DNA of 36,545 nucleotides, from contig CALSCQ010003268.1 of the NCBI GenBank assembly GCA_943704525.1, positions 2,618 through 39,162 of the forward strand. The letters are read 5' to 3'. Shown in pieces: positions 12,599 to 23,000 of the stretch (position 1 is its first letter; each line of letters starts with the position of its first letter). The translations under genes were made by a program, and so were the position numbers. The notes beneath the pieces were generated by a model that was not told the origin of the DNA, ran no database searches, and worked only from the letters and a program-made list of their open reading frames with translations. Source of the DNA: Pigoraptor vietnamica. Taxonomy: Eukaryota > Opisthokonta > Filasterea.

Positions 12599-12617
12599 CT
12601 TATCCATAATGGATAAG
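12599..12617. promoter_or_regulatory. Perfect 8-bp inverted repeat with two GATAA cores
   Basis: The sequence CTTATCCATAATGGATAAG has two perfect 8-nt arms around a 3-nt centre, so it presents GGATAAG on both strands. It lies 23 bp upstream of the start codon of the small helical gene. It could bind a dimeric GATA- or MYB-type factor; the function is inferred only from the motif. Confidence 0.4.
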
Positions 12618-13192
12618 GCATACATAATGACTTAGTGTAAAGTTATTGACAGAAGTTGCGTCTATATTAATGCTATCCAATTTTCTACTAACCGCGCCTT
12701 CTCTTCCTCACATCGCACTTTGCACGTCAAGCGGACAACAGCCACTGACCAATCAAAGCGCACCGTTCGGACTTGCGCCCGATTTAATGTGAAATGTGCA
12801 AATATTTTACGAGAGAGCCCGAACAAAGTCAAATTATTTCGTTGACTATGGATTTTGCTATGCTGACGTCAGCAGATCAGTATTGGCACGTGATGAGTTA
12901 TCAATTTGAAATGGACCCCCAAATTCTTAGCAGATTTGAACGTTTTTTCAATTTGTACCCGCATTCGAACGACTCCATGTGCTGTGTCACGTGACCATCG
13001 AATGTCTTTGGGCCGTTTTTTTGCGCGCCCAAAATTTTCATTCATCCACGCGAATGAAATAATTCCAAATAAATCAAATCCATAGAAAAATCCATACAAA
13101 CGGGCGAAATTGACATTTTCATTCCAATTATTATCGTCACATTTTTCTTCGTGTTTCGCCCCTCAAACATTGCGGGTCAGAGCCCACACATG

Positions 13193-13247
13193 CGCACACA
13201 CACACACACACACACTCCTCTCTCTCTCTCTCCCTCTCTCTCTCTCT
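13193..13247 (+). repeat. Compound (CA)n(CT)n microsatellite
   Basis: A CA run at 13193-13214 is followed directly by a nearly pure CT run to 13247. It lies about 250-300 bp upstream of the CCCH gene start. Confidence 0.9.
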
Positions 13248-13499
13248 GTGTGGTCCCCGTCTCCCATTCGCTGTTTCTCTTTCCACACTCTCGGGTGGCG
13301 CCTCGCATTGCGCGACAGCAGACACATGCGCAGCGGACACGGTCACACCAGCGCATCACGGCTCAATCGCGACCCGATGAGCGCCACACGCGTTAATCTG
13401 CAATCGTCTGTCACGTTTGTGTTGCTGTTCCCATTTCAGTCCGCCGCATTATATTAGCTGCTGCCGCGTGCGTTGCGCGTCGTCGCGTTTTGCTCGAAG

Positions 13500-14674
13500 A
13501 TGGCCGACATTTGCCGCGACTTTCTCGTGGGGCGGTGCTTTCGCACCAAGTGCAAGTTCGCCCACACGCTCCCCGAGGGGCACGCCATGATGCACGCGAT
13601 GCAGCCCCCGCAGCAGGTAGAAATTCCTCACGGGCGCGTTGGATCTCGTCGGCTGTTGGGATCGCGTTCGTAGCGTGCGACTTTTAAGTGTAATCTTGTG
13701 CGGCGTGATAGTCTTGCTGGTTTTGCGTTTAGATTGTGTGTTATCGGTCGCCCATGTCTTTCAGCACGTTTGGGACCTCGCGAATCTAATTGTTCCTGTA
13801 TTTCAAATTTTCGTGTTTCTCTCCGTCGCGAGCTCTTTCCGTCTCGTGGCTCGCGTTGGCTTTCCCTTGCGTATTCTGTTACGTGACGATCTCTGCACTT
13901 TGTGTGTGTGTGTGTTTGTTTTTTCTTTGTTTTGTTTGGCAACCTACGCACAATCTGACTGCGGCGCCTCTGTTTCTTCCCACATTGGAGGATGTCCAGC
14001 AGGTCTGCCGCGACTATGAGCTGGGGCGGTGCTTTCGCACGCGCTGCCGCTACTACCACCCGCCCCCGAGCGAGATGGCCAGCACGGCGAGCCCTCTCCC
14101 CTACGACCCGCTGCAGCTGAACCCGCACGCCACCCAGCAGCAGATCTGCTACGACTTCCTCAGCACGAGCACGTGCCGCCGTATGCAGGAGGGCTCGATC
14201 TGCCGCTTCCGTCACCTCCACCCGACGCACCCCGAGGCGATCGCCGAGCGCCAGCGCCGCCTCCAGCAGGCCAGCGCCGCCGCGGCCGCCGCGCACGGTC
14301 ACGGTCAGGGCGTGAACGTGGGTGTCGGTCCCTTTGGCGGCATCTACCAGAGCCCCTTTGGCGGCTACGGGCTCGGCCCCGGCAACGCCCAGGCCTTCAT
14401 GCCCGGCATGTACGGCGCGACGGCCCTTGGTGGCTTCCTTCCCCAGTCGCTGTACGCGGCCGACGCATTTGGCACGGGTGCGCTCGGGTCGCTCACGGGC
14501 GCGAACGGCGCGGGATCCAACGCGATGGCGACGGGCGCGACGTCGCCCACCCCCGCCGGCGGGAGCAGCCTTGCGCCCGGCGGTGCCGTGTCCAACGGGA
14601 TTGGCGGGTCCTCGCCGCCCCAGTCGGGCGATTTTGCGGCGGGGTCGCAGCAGGCGCTGTTCCAGTCGTCGTAG
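13500..14674 (+). CDS. Triple CCCH zinc-finger RNA-binding protein (ZC3H10/muscleblind type)
   Basis: Exon 1 is 13500-13616 and ends QPPQQ. The intron starts GTAGAA, and exon 2 runs to TAG 14672-14674. Two acceptors are possible, ending at 14002 or at 13990; both are phase 0 and give 262 or 266 residues. Three CCCH fingers are visible: CRDFLVGRCFRTKCKFAH (C-x7-C-x4-C-x3-H), CRDYELGRCFRTRCRYYH (the same spacing) and a third with C-x8-C-x8-C-x3-H ending CRFRHLHP. The spacing and the CRDF/CRDY starts resemble ZC3H10 and muscleblind proteins, which bind single-stranded RNA and control splicing or translation. The C-terminal half is a Gly/Ala/Ser/Pro-rich low-complexity tail with an Ala run after finger three. 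A role in RNA processing is inferred from the family; the target is unknown. Confidence 0.85.
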
Positions 14675-15484
14675 GCGCGTGCGTTGCGGGCTGCTAGGGG
14701 CTTCAGGGCGCGGTTGCGTGCGCGTGCGAGAGTGTGTGCTGGAATGTGTCGGGGTGGTTGTGCGCTTTGCGTAGCCACTTCGAACAGTCCCTCTTTGCCT
14801 CTCTCGTTCGTCGTGCGCACCGCGTCTGCTGTGGGGTCCCGTCGCGCGTGCTGTCGTCGCGTCGTACTATAATGCGCTGTCGCTGCCGTGCCGCTTCGCT
14901 CCGTGCGGCGTTTCGCTGCGTTTCACTCTCTGCTTTTCTCGCGTTGTGTGACTTGTGTGCTCCGTTTTTGGCTATTGCGTCGCGGCGCGTTTGTCCTTGC
15001 CTCTGCCGCGCAGCCGTGTGTGCGTGGGTCGTTCGCCTGCCAGCGTCGCCGTCGTCGCATTCTGTTTGTGTTCTTTGTTGTCGTTGCCGCACGTGGCTGC
15101 CTTTCCCCCGTCCCGCTCTGTCGCTCTGCTGACGTGAGCGTGGAATTTGTCGGCCGATGGGCAGCGCTTGTCCATAGCTCACTTGTGCGTGTCGCTCCGT
15201 GGCGTGTGCTTGCTGCGTCGCGTGTGTTGTTCTTGCGTTTTGAAGGCGGTTCGCGCGCGCGTTTGCCGTGGGCGTTTCAAATTCTGCGGGCGCGTACCGT
15301 TCGTTTGCTTCGCGCGTGGGGAACTAAAGATTCCTGTTTGACTTATTCTGTGAGTCGCCGCTGATGAATGAGGCTGGGTATGCAATTCTGCCTAGCGAAA
15401 CACACATCTAGCAACACGAGAGCACTCTTTATACGCAGCGCAACGCACGAGCATGTCCACGCACAGCCGCAATGCACCGCCTCC
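14675..15484. other. Convergent intergenic region, CCCH gene / cytidine deaminase
   Basis: Some 0.8 kb lies between two converging genes. The plus strand is T- and GTG-rich, with no recognisable coding region, RNA gene or mobile element. It should hold both 3' untranslated regions. Confidence 0.5.
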
Positions 15485-16439
15485 TCACGCCGTGGCATTA
15501 CGATCGACGCGCATCTCCTTCAAGTGCTCGGGCGTGAAGGCAAGCGGCAGAATGTCCGCCACCGTGTACGTCTGGAACGTGAGATCGGGCTTGGAGAGGG
15601 CGACAATCGTGTCGAGGCCAAACTCTGCCAAGAACTGGCGGCATGCGCCACACGGGCTGCAGTACTTGTTGACGACGTCTGTCGCGACGGCAATGGCGCG
15701 GAATTTTCGGCGTCCTTCGCTCACGGCCTTCACGTACGCGGTCCGCTCGGCGCAGATGGCGAGACCGTAGCTCGAGTTCTCGACGTTGCAACCTGTGCGG
15801 GTCGGGAATGTCAGTATTACACAATGGGTTGCCCGAGCCAGGTAAGGGCATTGGACGAGAACGCCAATGTGAGCGCTGCAGAACAACGCGACAAACTTAG
15901 GAGGTTGGATGCACTTGCGCAGAGGGGTCGGCGAATCACCATTGGTTGCGCAGGAGTGTGCCATGCAACCCACCGGTGAAGATAGTGCCGTCGTCGGCGA
16001 GGAGAGCGGCGCCGACTCGGAAGTTCGAGTAGGGGCAGTACCTAGCAATGAAGCGATAACATGTCAAATCGAGTGAAAGTGGTTGAACATCACGTGCGAT
16101 CTTCGCAATATTCGGAGGAAATGACGTCCGTCGAAAAGAGGATGAGCGCACAAAACCCGCGCCGTGTCGCGACCGAACGCACGTGGAATACGAGCCCAAG
16201 CAATGATTAACCTGCACACTCGCACACACAGAGAGTGCACACCCACTTGCATACGCACGCGGACACATACACACAGAGTGGACGTACACACTGCACACGC
16301 ACACGCACACGGACACGCATACATGGCACACGCACACATATGCGCACACAGCAGCCAACACAATATGGACTCACGCTTGCGTCTTGGCCTCGTGCGCACG
16401 CGCCACGAGCGCAGGAATGTCCACGTTCGTCTCAACCAT
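15485..16439 (-). CDS. CDA: Cytidine deaminase (homotetrameric type)
   Basis: Hydrolyses cytidine and deoxycytidine to uridine and deoxyuridine in pyrimidine salvage, in the cytosol. Three exons (16439-16375, 16041-15974, 15792-15485) give 441 nt and 146 residues, the usual length of the small tetrameric family. The introns are GTGAGT...TTGCTAG and GTGGGT...CGCACAG, both in phase. The substrate segment AYCPYSNFRVGAAL, the CNVEN motif and the zinc site are intact: Cys58 and catalytic Glu60 in CAERTA, and Cys92 and Cys95 in PCGACRQ. All residues needed for activity are present. The start is the first ATG before VETNVDIPALV. The upstream region carries CCAAT pentamers on one or other strand at 16539, 16645 and 16808, no more than expected by chance over this length. 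Confidence 0.96.
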
Positions 16440-17886
16440 TTTCTCGATCACACACACACACACACACACAACCCCCTCACACACCGCTCACTCTGACAGT
16501 ACGCTCAACACGCAACACACACAACTCTCTCTCTTCTCATTGGACGAAAAATGGTGCCAAGAAGCAGTGCATCGGGCGCTCTCTCTTTTGCGCAGGCCCA
16601 CCCAGTGTGGACCACGTGACTATCGTCTGCGAAGTTTCGATTGCCCAATCAGTCGGCGGCAACCAAAACGACCGTGTCGCCGATCAGGCCGGCAGGCACT
16701 GGCGGCCGGGAGTGCACCGTCGGCGCTAAGAGATTTCGGCGCGGCTCTCTGTTGCGTTGAGAGAGACCGACGTTGACAGCCTATGCACACGCAACGTACC
16801 CGGTTTCATTGGACGGTTACAGTCTCGTCAAGACAGTTCAGCCGCAGTGTTGCCCCGCCGTCCATCGTATGTGAAGACACAGCCACTGAAACAGTCCCGC
16901 ATGTATCAACTCCGTAACGCGGCTGATGGCTCTCTCGGTGCATACAGCCGTGCGATGCTGTGCACGTGTCCCCAATGGCGCTTTTCACTCCAAATCTAAG
17001 GCTCAGCAGCCGCCGCACTGCGCAGTCGGCCGACTCTGAGCCCGCGACTGAGCGCAATACGATCAATGAAGGCCTACCGCAACAGGGTGTTACACAGTGC
17101 GTCACTCACAAGTTTCTCGCTCTCAACGGCCGCCAGTTTTCGGGGACAGCCACTGGAGACAAACTTTCGCGCCCACACCGCGCACCGCTACGACCGACCA
17201 AACACACTCGCAACGGTAGTATGAATGGCGTAAAACCCCGCTTCAGAGCCGGTTATACTGCACTTCAATCACAGCGTTCGAGTTGCTTCATGCGGGAAAC
17301 GAAAAAGAAAAAAGAGAATCGGCGACTGCAAACTACAAAAACGACCTCGGCTACTGTGGACTGTTCTTACTTCCAAACACTCCGTTTGATTAGCTCCGAC
17401 CGGCAGAGGACGGCAAGCTGTATTCTGCTGCAAATGGAGGCCACGGAAGAGGGTTGCGGACGGGAGAGCATGGAGGCCGAAGGCTCACACAAGTCGACGC
17501 AAAACGAAAGGAGCCAACTGTGTGTGTCACTGGCAATTGGCGACCGTGCGGCATATGGAGCGAACCCTCACCTTCCGCTGTGTCTGCGCAACCCCCACCG
17601 CAAGTTGACCCACCCTGGGTGCGGTGGATGTGTCCGCTCTAAGCCTCACCCTACACTGCATGCTGTGTCACGTGGGCTCGCATTATGGCTGAGTTTGTGT
17701 GTTGGAGGCGACACGGGCACACACAACACGCGCACACGCACCGTCTGCGCTTGCGCACATTCCCCGTTGGTTCTTGGGTTTTAAGTCCCCTCCCTTCTTG
17801 TAACGCTCGATCATCGCGAGTGTTTGGGAAGCCCTTTGTTTCTCCTCTCACACGTAATCTCTGCGATCGCTTTTGTTTTTGCAACA
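16440..17886. promoter_or_regulatory. Divergent intergenic region, cytidine deaminase / repeat membrane protein
   Basis: About 1.45 kb lies between two outward-facing genes. It starts with a CA microsatellite (16449-16471). An 825-nt open frame at 16960-17784 shows no family resemblance, domain or splice structure, and I do not call it a gene. The last 100 bp before 17887 are pyrimidine-rich, as expected near a start site. Confidence 0.45.
16449..16471 (+). repeat. (CA)n microsatellite
   Basis: A pure CA run lies ten bases upstream of the cytidine deaminase start codon, hence in its 5' leader or core promoter. CAC-rich sequence also fills the gene's first intron (about 16205-16340). Confidence 0.85.
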
Positions 17887-19748
17887 ATGGCTGAAAAGTC
17901 CAGCGAAGTCCCTCCGGATTACTCGGCGGCGCCCGCGCAGGGCTATCCCCCGCAGCAGGGGTGAGTGTGTGTTCGCAGAAGAGAGTGTGCGCGAATCGCC
18001 TTTTATTGTGTGTGTGTGAGAGGCATTGCGTGAGAAGGAGGGAGAAGTTTGTGTGAATGTTTGTGGTTTGTATGCGCAGTAAGGAGTTCAGCTGCGTCGC
18101 CCTCTTTCCCGTGTATTTGTGAGCGTGCGTGGGTGTTCCTTTGTTGCGATCTCTTTTGTGCGACATTTCGTCCTTCTTCTCCGGACTTTTCTTTGTATTT
18201 TCTGGAAAAAAAATTCTCCCATTTTTCTTTTGCATGTTCGTGTTGTCGTGGTGTGTTTTGCACTCCGCACTTTCAGATTCGCCGTTGCTGTGTGCTTCCC
18301 TTGGCGCCATCTCGCTTTGCGTGCCGCCCCTTCTCCTTTGCTCTTTCCTTTTCTCTCAAAGACGCACCTTCCCCCTTCAACTCCTCCCCAACGGCGTTTC
18401 AATCCACGCCGTTTCGTGTTCTCACGCACGACATCCTCACCTCCTCTTCCCTCTTTTCGCAGATACCCTCCCCAGCAAGGGTACCCCCCGCAGCAAGGCT
18501 ACCCGCCCCAGCAAGGCTATCCGCCCCAGCAAGGGTACCCGCCCCAGCAGGGCTACCCTCCCCAGGGTTACCCCCCGCAGCAGGGCTATCCTCCCCAGGG
18601 CTATCCTCCCCAGGGGTACCCGCCTCAGGGGTACCCGCAGCAGCAGGGTTACCCGCCCAAGGGATACCCGCAGCAGGCGCCGGGGTACGCCGCGCCGCCG
18701 CAGGGGTGAGTGGAGCACCAGGCGTGCGCGCTGTGCACTCGTGTTGTGGCTGTGGGATTGTTTGTGCGTGCGTCGGTTGTATGCATCATGCGTGCGTGTA
18801 CGTGAGTTTGCCGACCCCTCTCGCTCACCAATGCCGTCCTGTGCATTTTCTCCAGCTACGCGCCCCAAGTCCCCGCTGTGACGGTCGTGCAGACGGGCTA
18901 CACGCCGCCTCCCCAGCAGGTCGTCGTCGTCCGCAGGAACCAGGTCAACCACGTGCTCCATGCCATGTGAGTTGCGATGGCCGTCTTCTCGTTCGGAATT
19001 CTTGTCGGTGTTCCTGCGCTGACACGGGCATGGCTATACTGCGCGAATGCCGTCGTGTGTACTCACTCGTGGTCCCATGTTGACCTTCATCCTTCTCCCC
19101 GCGCAGCATCACGTGAGTGCCGGCATCGTCGGTGTATACTTGAATCGAGTGGCCCCACTTGAGCGGATCTCGTGTGTTGTGTGCGCGTCTGTGTTCGTTG
19201 TGCTAACCTGTCACCTCTCTCCCTCGCATTTCCTTCAATGCCTCGGCATCTCCAGCTTCTTCTGTGAGTATCGGCGCTTCCATCTTGTCCTCATGTCTTG
19301 CTCTCGATGTCCTCTTCGTTGCCATTCTTCGTGCTGTGTGTGCATGTGTGTGTGGGTGTGTGTGTGTGCGAAGGCACCTATTAACCCTGTCTCTTTTCTG
19401 CGCCCTTGCAGTCTGGCCGTGGGCGATCGTGTGGCTCATTCTGGTGAGTGCCACTTTGTTGTCCAAATTTGCTTGCCTTTCTTGTCGTTGCTCGTTATCG
19501 CCCTCATCTCCCGATCGGCCCCCTCCCCCCTCTCTTTCTACACATCCTTTTTGCCACCTTACGCGACCCCGTCCCTCAGCGCTCTTCTGACCATTTGTTC
19601 TGCCCGTCTTCCCACGCAGTGCCTTACTGAGGACGCCACTTCGACGACGACGACGGTCGTGCAGCAGCCGACGGTCATGGCGTCGTCCAACACGGTCCTC
19701 ACCACCTCGTCCTCCGGCATGGGCGGCACCACGGTCATCACGCGCTAG
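17887..19748 (+). CDS. YPPQQG-repeat single-pass membrane protein with two micro-exons
   Basis: Seven exons (17887-17960, 18463-18705, 18856-18966, 19107-19112, 19256-19263, 19412-19443, 19620-19748) give 603 nt and 200 residues. The N-terminus has a PPDY motif, a WW-domain ligand, at residues 9-12. A run of about thirteen YPPQQG-type hexapeptides and variants follows, resembling the XYPPX repeats of annexins and rhodopsin tails. NQVNHVLH then leads into one hydrophobic segment, [18 protein letters not shown] (about residues 143-160), and a Thr/Ser/Val-rich tail. Exons 4 and 5 are only 6 and 8 nt, each flanked by AG and GTGAGT. Skipping both gives a frameshift and early stop, so at least the 8-nt exon is required. 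All six donors are GTGAGT. The protein probably sits in a membrane with its repeats exposed; the exact function is unknown. Confidence 0.82.
18466..18705 (+). repeat. Coding tandem repeat, YPPQQG hexapeptides
   Basis: An 18-nt unit encoding Tyr-Pro-Pro-Gln-Gln-Gly, with 15-nt YPPQG variants, repeats through exon 2 of the membrane protein. The codons vary slightly, so the copies are not all recent. Length variation is likely. Confidence 0.9.
19107..19263 (+). other. Pair of micro-exons (6 nt and 8 nt)
   Basis: Exon CATCAC (19107-19112) follows CCGCGCAG and precedes GTGAGT. Exon CTTCTTCT (19256-19263) follows ATCTCCAG and precedes GTGAGT. They code for part of the membrane segment (Ile-Thr-Phe-Phe). 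The 8-nt exon is needed to restore the frame between exon 3 (phase 2) and exon 6. The 6-nt exon could be skipped without changing frame. Confidence 0.75.
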
Positions 19749-20093
19749 AGTGCCAGTGTGCCTCTCCCTGTCCTATCGCCTCGCTCGTTGAGGGAGACGC
19801 GCGGACGTCAGCCTTGTGAATGCCTTCCCTTTTTTTTTGTTTATCTCGTGCTTCTCTGTGGTTGGCCACAATGAAGTCGCTCCTTTTGCGCCTCGCGCCT
19901 TGTACCATAGTGCATGCTGTCATCCTGCAGTGCGAGCGTGGCAGGCTGTCGTCTCCATCGTGCATGACACAAGAGGCACACGCTAATTAGCGCAAGGTCA
20001 CCATGCGACAGCTCACCACACAGTGCATTAGCCATAATATCTCCCATCTCAATCGGACTTTGTTTTCCAACCCAAGGCCCTATTTACACTATA
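19749..20093. other. Convergent intergenic region, membrane protein / ligase IV
   Basis: About 345 bp lies between the stop codons of two converging genes. No gene or repeat is seen apart from a short T run near 19830. Both 3' ends should lie here. Confidence 0.55.
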
Positions 20094-23000
20094 TCACGCG
20101 CGGGCGTGTGCGTGCGCAGGAACGGCAAAGCGCTCCTCGGGCAGCACCGTCGCCTCCCCAATCGACTGCTCGACCCAATCGGCCGTCACCAGCCGCGGCC
20201 GCCGCTCCATCCGCCGCAGCGCATCCCGAATGGCAGGCACGCGCCCGTTGTCGTCGGCGCTCACAATCACATGGGTCGCGTCGGGGACATCGTCGACCAT
20301 CTGCGCGCCGTAAAGAGCCGCACGCCGACGCACGACAATCGAGAGCGGGGAGAGCGGATCGCGCGTGGACTGGTCCCCAACCACGGTGCAGTCGTCGACG
20401 TAAAAGCGCCATCCGCGGAAAAGGCCGATCCTGTCAAACGAACCGCCAAAGTGCTCCTGCTCAATGTCCATGATCTGCGTCGACGAGAGCGTCTCGGGCG
20501 GTGCGTACACCAAGCTCTCGTCCTCGCAGTCGCGCGCTTGGATCCAGAACCCCTCCCCACCCTTGGCCGGCCGGTGCATGCGGCCGACGAGCGAAAAGGC
20601 GCTCCGGAGGGAGGCCTCGGTGGCGTCGTCCGTGAAGCTGTCGCCAAAGCGGTCCGTCGTCGCCAGAATTTCGTCGCGCGTCTTCTCCTTGGCGTTCAGG
20701 AGATATTTCGGCTGCATGCAAAGTGCCACGTTGAGAGTGAGTTGTGAGTGGTGTGGGAGATGCATGTGCGTCTGTGCAGTTGGCAGGGATACCACATGAG
20801 AGGAGCAAGGAACACCACCGTTCACAGCAAAAGCAAGCCGTTGACCCACCTGCAGCGGCATGCGAACACCCTCACGCAAACTGTCCTCCAGCCAGGCCTC
20901 CGTGACGACGTCGTGGCAAGCGCGGTCGATCGCAAGTCGCGCGGGCATCGTCATCCGCCCAACGACCACAATGTCCGTCGTCTCTGTCGGGTTCGCCACG
21001 CACTTCCCCCCGTGCGCCGCCACCGCTCGCTCCATGTCTGCCTTCTTCATCGCGCCGTCGGACACGACGCAGAATTCCATGCCGTCAAACGCCGTTGACT
21101 GAATCTCAACGTCCCGGAGGTCCGCCATGCGAAACTGCTCCGCGACGCCCACCGCCCCGCGCCCAATCTTGCGCCGCTTCTCCTTGAAGTCGCCGTCGTC
21201 GTCGCCCTCGCGGAAGCGCGCCGTGGCAAGGCGGCCGTTCGACGTCCGCCGCATCGCGTCAAACTGGGTCACGTCCATCGCCTCGTACCACTCCTTGTCG
21301 TAGCGGATGCGCTCGAGGCGCGGAAAGCGCAGCGTGTAGCCGACCGCGAACCGGTCCGAGGGAATGATCTCGGCGGCCTTGATTTGGACGATGCGCGAGT
21401 GGCTCGGGTGTATCCAAAAGTCCGGCTTCTCCTTGAAGCCGTCGGCCAGCTTGATGCACGCGGGCGGGCGGTGAGTGTCGTAGGGAATCCAGTGGGGCTC
21501 CAGGTGCGCGAGGAGCTGCTGGAGCTCGTGCATCGTGTACCCGGTTCCGACCTTCGTCACAAAGGGGGGAAATTACAGAACAGGAGGTGTCAGCAGTCAC
21601 ATAACAGTAACGTTGCAAAAGACGGCACAGGCATGCGGGACGCACACACCTTCGTAGCGGACCAAAACTCAGTGGGTAGCTTGTTCGGCGGTGGCGGCCG
21701 ACGCCCCTCCGACTCGTGCGCCTCCCCATCCGACACGGACATGTCGGCATCAAAGCGGCCCTCGCGAACCATCATCGGGTCATCCTCCGCCTCCCCTCCG
21801 CCCGATGCGCCCTCCCCGCACGCGCCCGTCGCACCAGCACCGCACATCTCCGGCGCAAGGCACTCCAGGGACGGCTCGTCGTCGGTTGCCTCCGGAGGCA
21901 CGGCGAGCCCGAGGAGAAAGTGGGAGACGAGGCCGCCCCTCCTCAGGCCCGTCGCGTGGTAGCCGCCAATGATGAGGAGGTCGAGCGAATCGGCAAGAAC
22001 GTCGACGTACTCCGGCTTGATCTTCAGCCAGCCGCTTCCCTCGCGCGCGTCGCACTGGTAGGGCGCCTGCGGGTCCTTGATGACGATGCCCTGGTGTGTG
22101 CGAGTCGGGTGAATGGAGTTTTTTATGAGTCGCAAAGTAAGATACACGCGTCAACAAAGGAATGTGCTGTGCGCACTCAACGGCACACAATTTTCACGGC
22201 AAACGTGCATCGATAGGCTCATACACAGGCATTGCATGAGCCAATTGCCCGCCGCACCTCCTCCTGCGAGTCGATGGCAGCGTTGATGGCCTCGATGACG
22301 TCCTGCACCGTCTCGCCCACGCGCCGCTCGCTCACGACCATGCGGCCCGTCACAGGCTCAAAGACGTCGCGAAGGCGGTCGAAGCGTTCGTGGAGGGGCA
22401 GCTTGCCGAGGCTTTCGTCGTTGATGAGGAGAACGTCAAAGACGACAAAACACTGCCGGATTGCATCTGCGGGGGGAGCGTAAACGAGCCCGTGTGTGTG
22501 AGCACATGCGACATGTCACGGACTCCCCTGTGGATACTGCAGGGAACAGCAGTGCGGCAAAGAAACGATGATACAAGGCGCCAAGGCGACAACGCAACGG
22601 GGAGCGCAGACCCACTCTCGTCGCCGTCCTCGCCCTTGGCCACCTTGACGTCGAGCAGGCCCTTGGACACGTACGACCCGTCCTCCGGGTTGTAGCCGAT
22701 CATCTCGCCGTCCAGAATGAGCCGCTTGATGTGCTTCTTGAAGGCGCCGTGTATGAACCGCGTGAGGCCGCCGCTCTGCGGGTCCCCGCCGTAAATGTCC
22801 GTAAAGTCCTTCGCGTTGCGCGAGAACCACCTGCGACGCAAGAGGAGCTCCGTGAGACAACTCAAGCGGCGCACTTAACAGAGAACGGACAGTGGTGACA
22901 ATAAAATAGCTTTGACGTGCAGCAAGTGGCGTGACCCCGGCCCATCTCCACGCCACGCCACACGCCACACGCGCGCCCGCACAGAATGCACAATTGCCCA

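Larger units (their letters stand above)
12577..13499. promoter_or_regulatory. Divergent promoter region, helical protein / CCCH protein
   Basis: About 0.9 kb lies between two outward-facing genes. The part from 12580 to about 13150 is clearly AT-rich and has no coding structure. It holds an inverted repeat with GATA-type cores, a CCAAT sequence near 12750, adjoining CA and CT tracts, and a weak TATA-like sequence near 13450, some 50 bp before the CCCH start codon. Confidence 0.55.

Noticed and set aside
16960-17784. Plus-strand open frame of 274 codons between cytidine deaminase and the repeat membrane protein.
   Set aside because: Its composition is random-like, with no domain, no splice pattern and no codon bias like the neighbours, and it runs into the promoter of the next gene. 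It remains the longest unexplained frame, so transcript evidence could reverse this.
20106-20747. Plus-strand open frame opposite the ligase IV BRCT exon.
   Set aside because: The minus strand carries clear BRCT domains with correct exon phases; this is a shadow.
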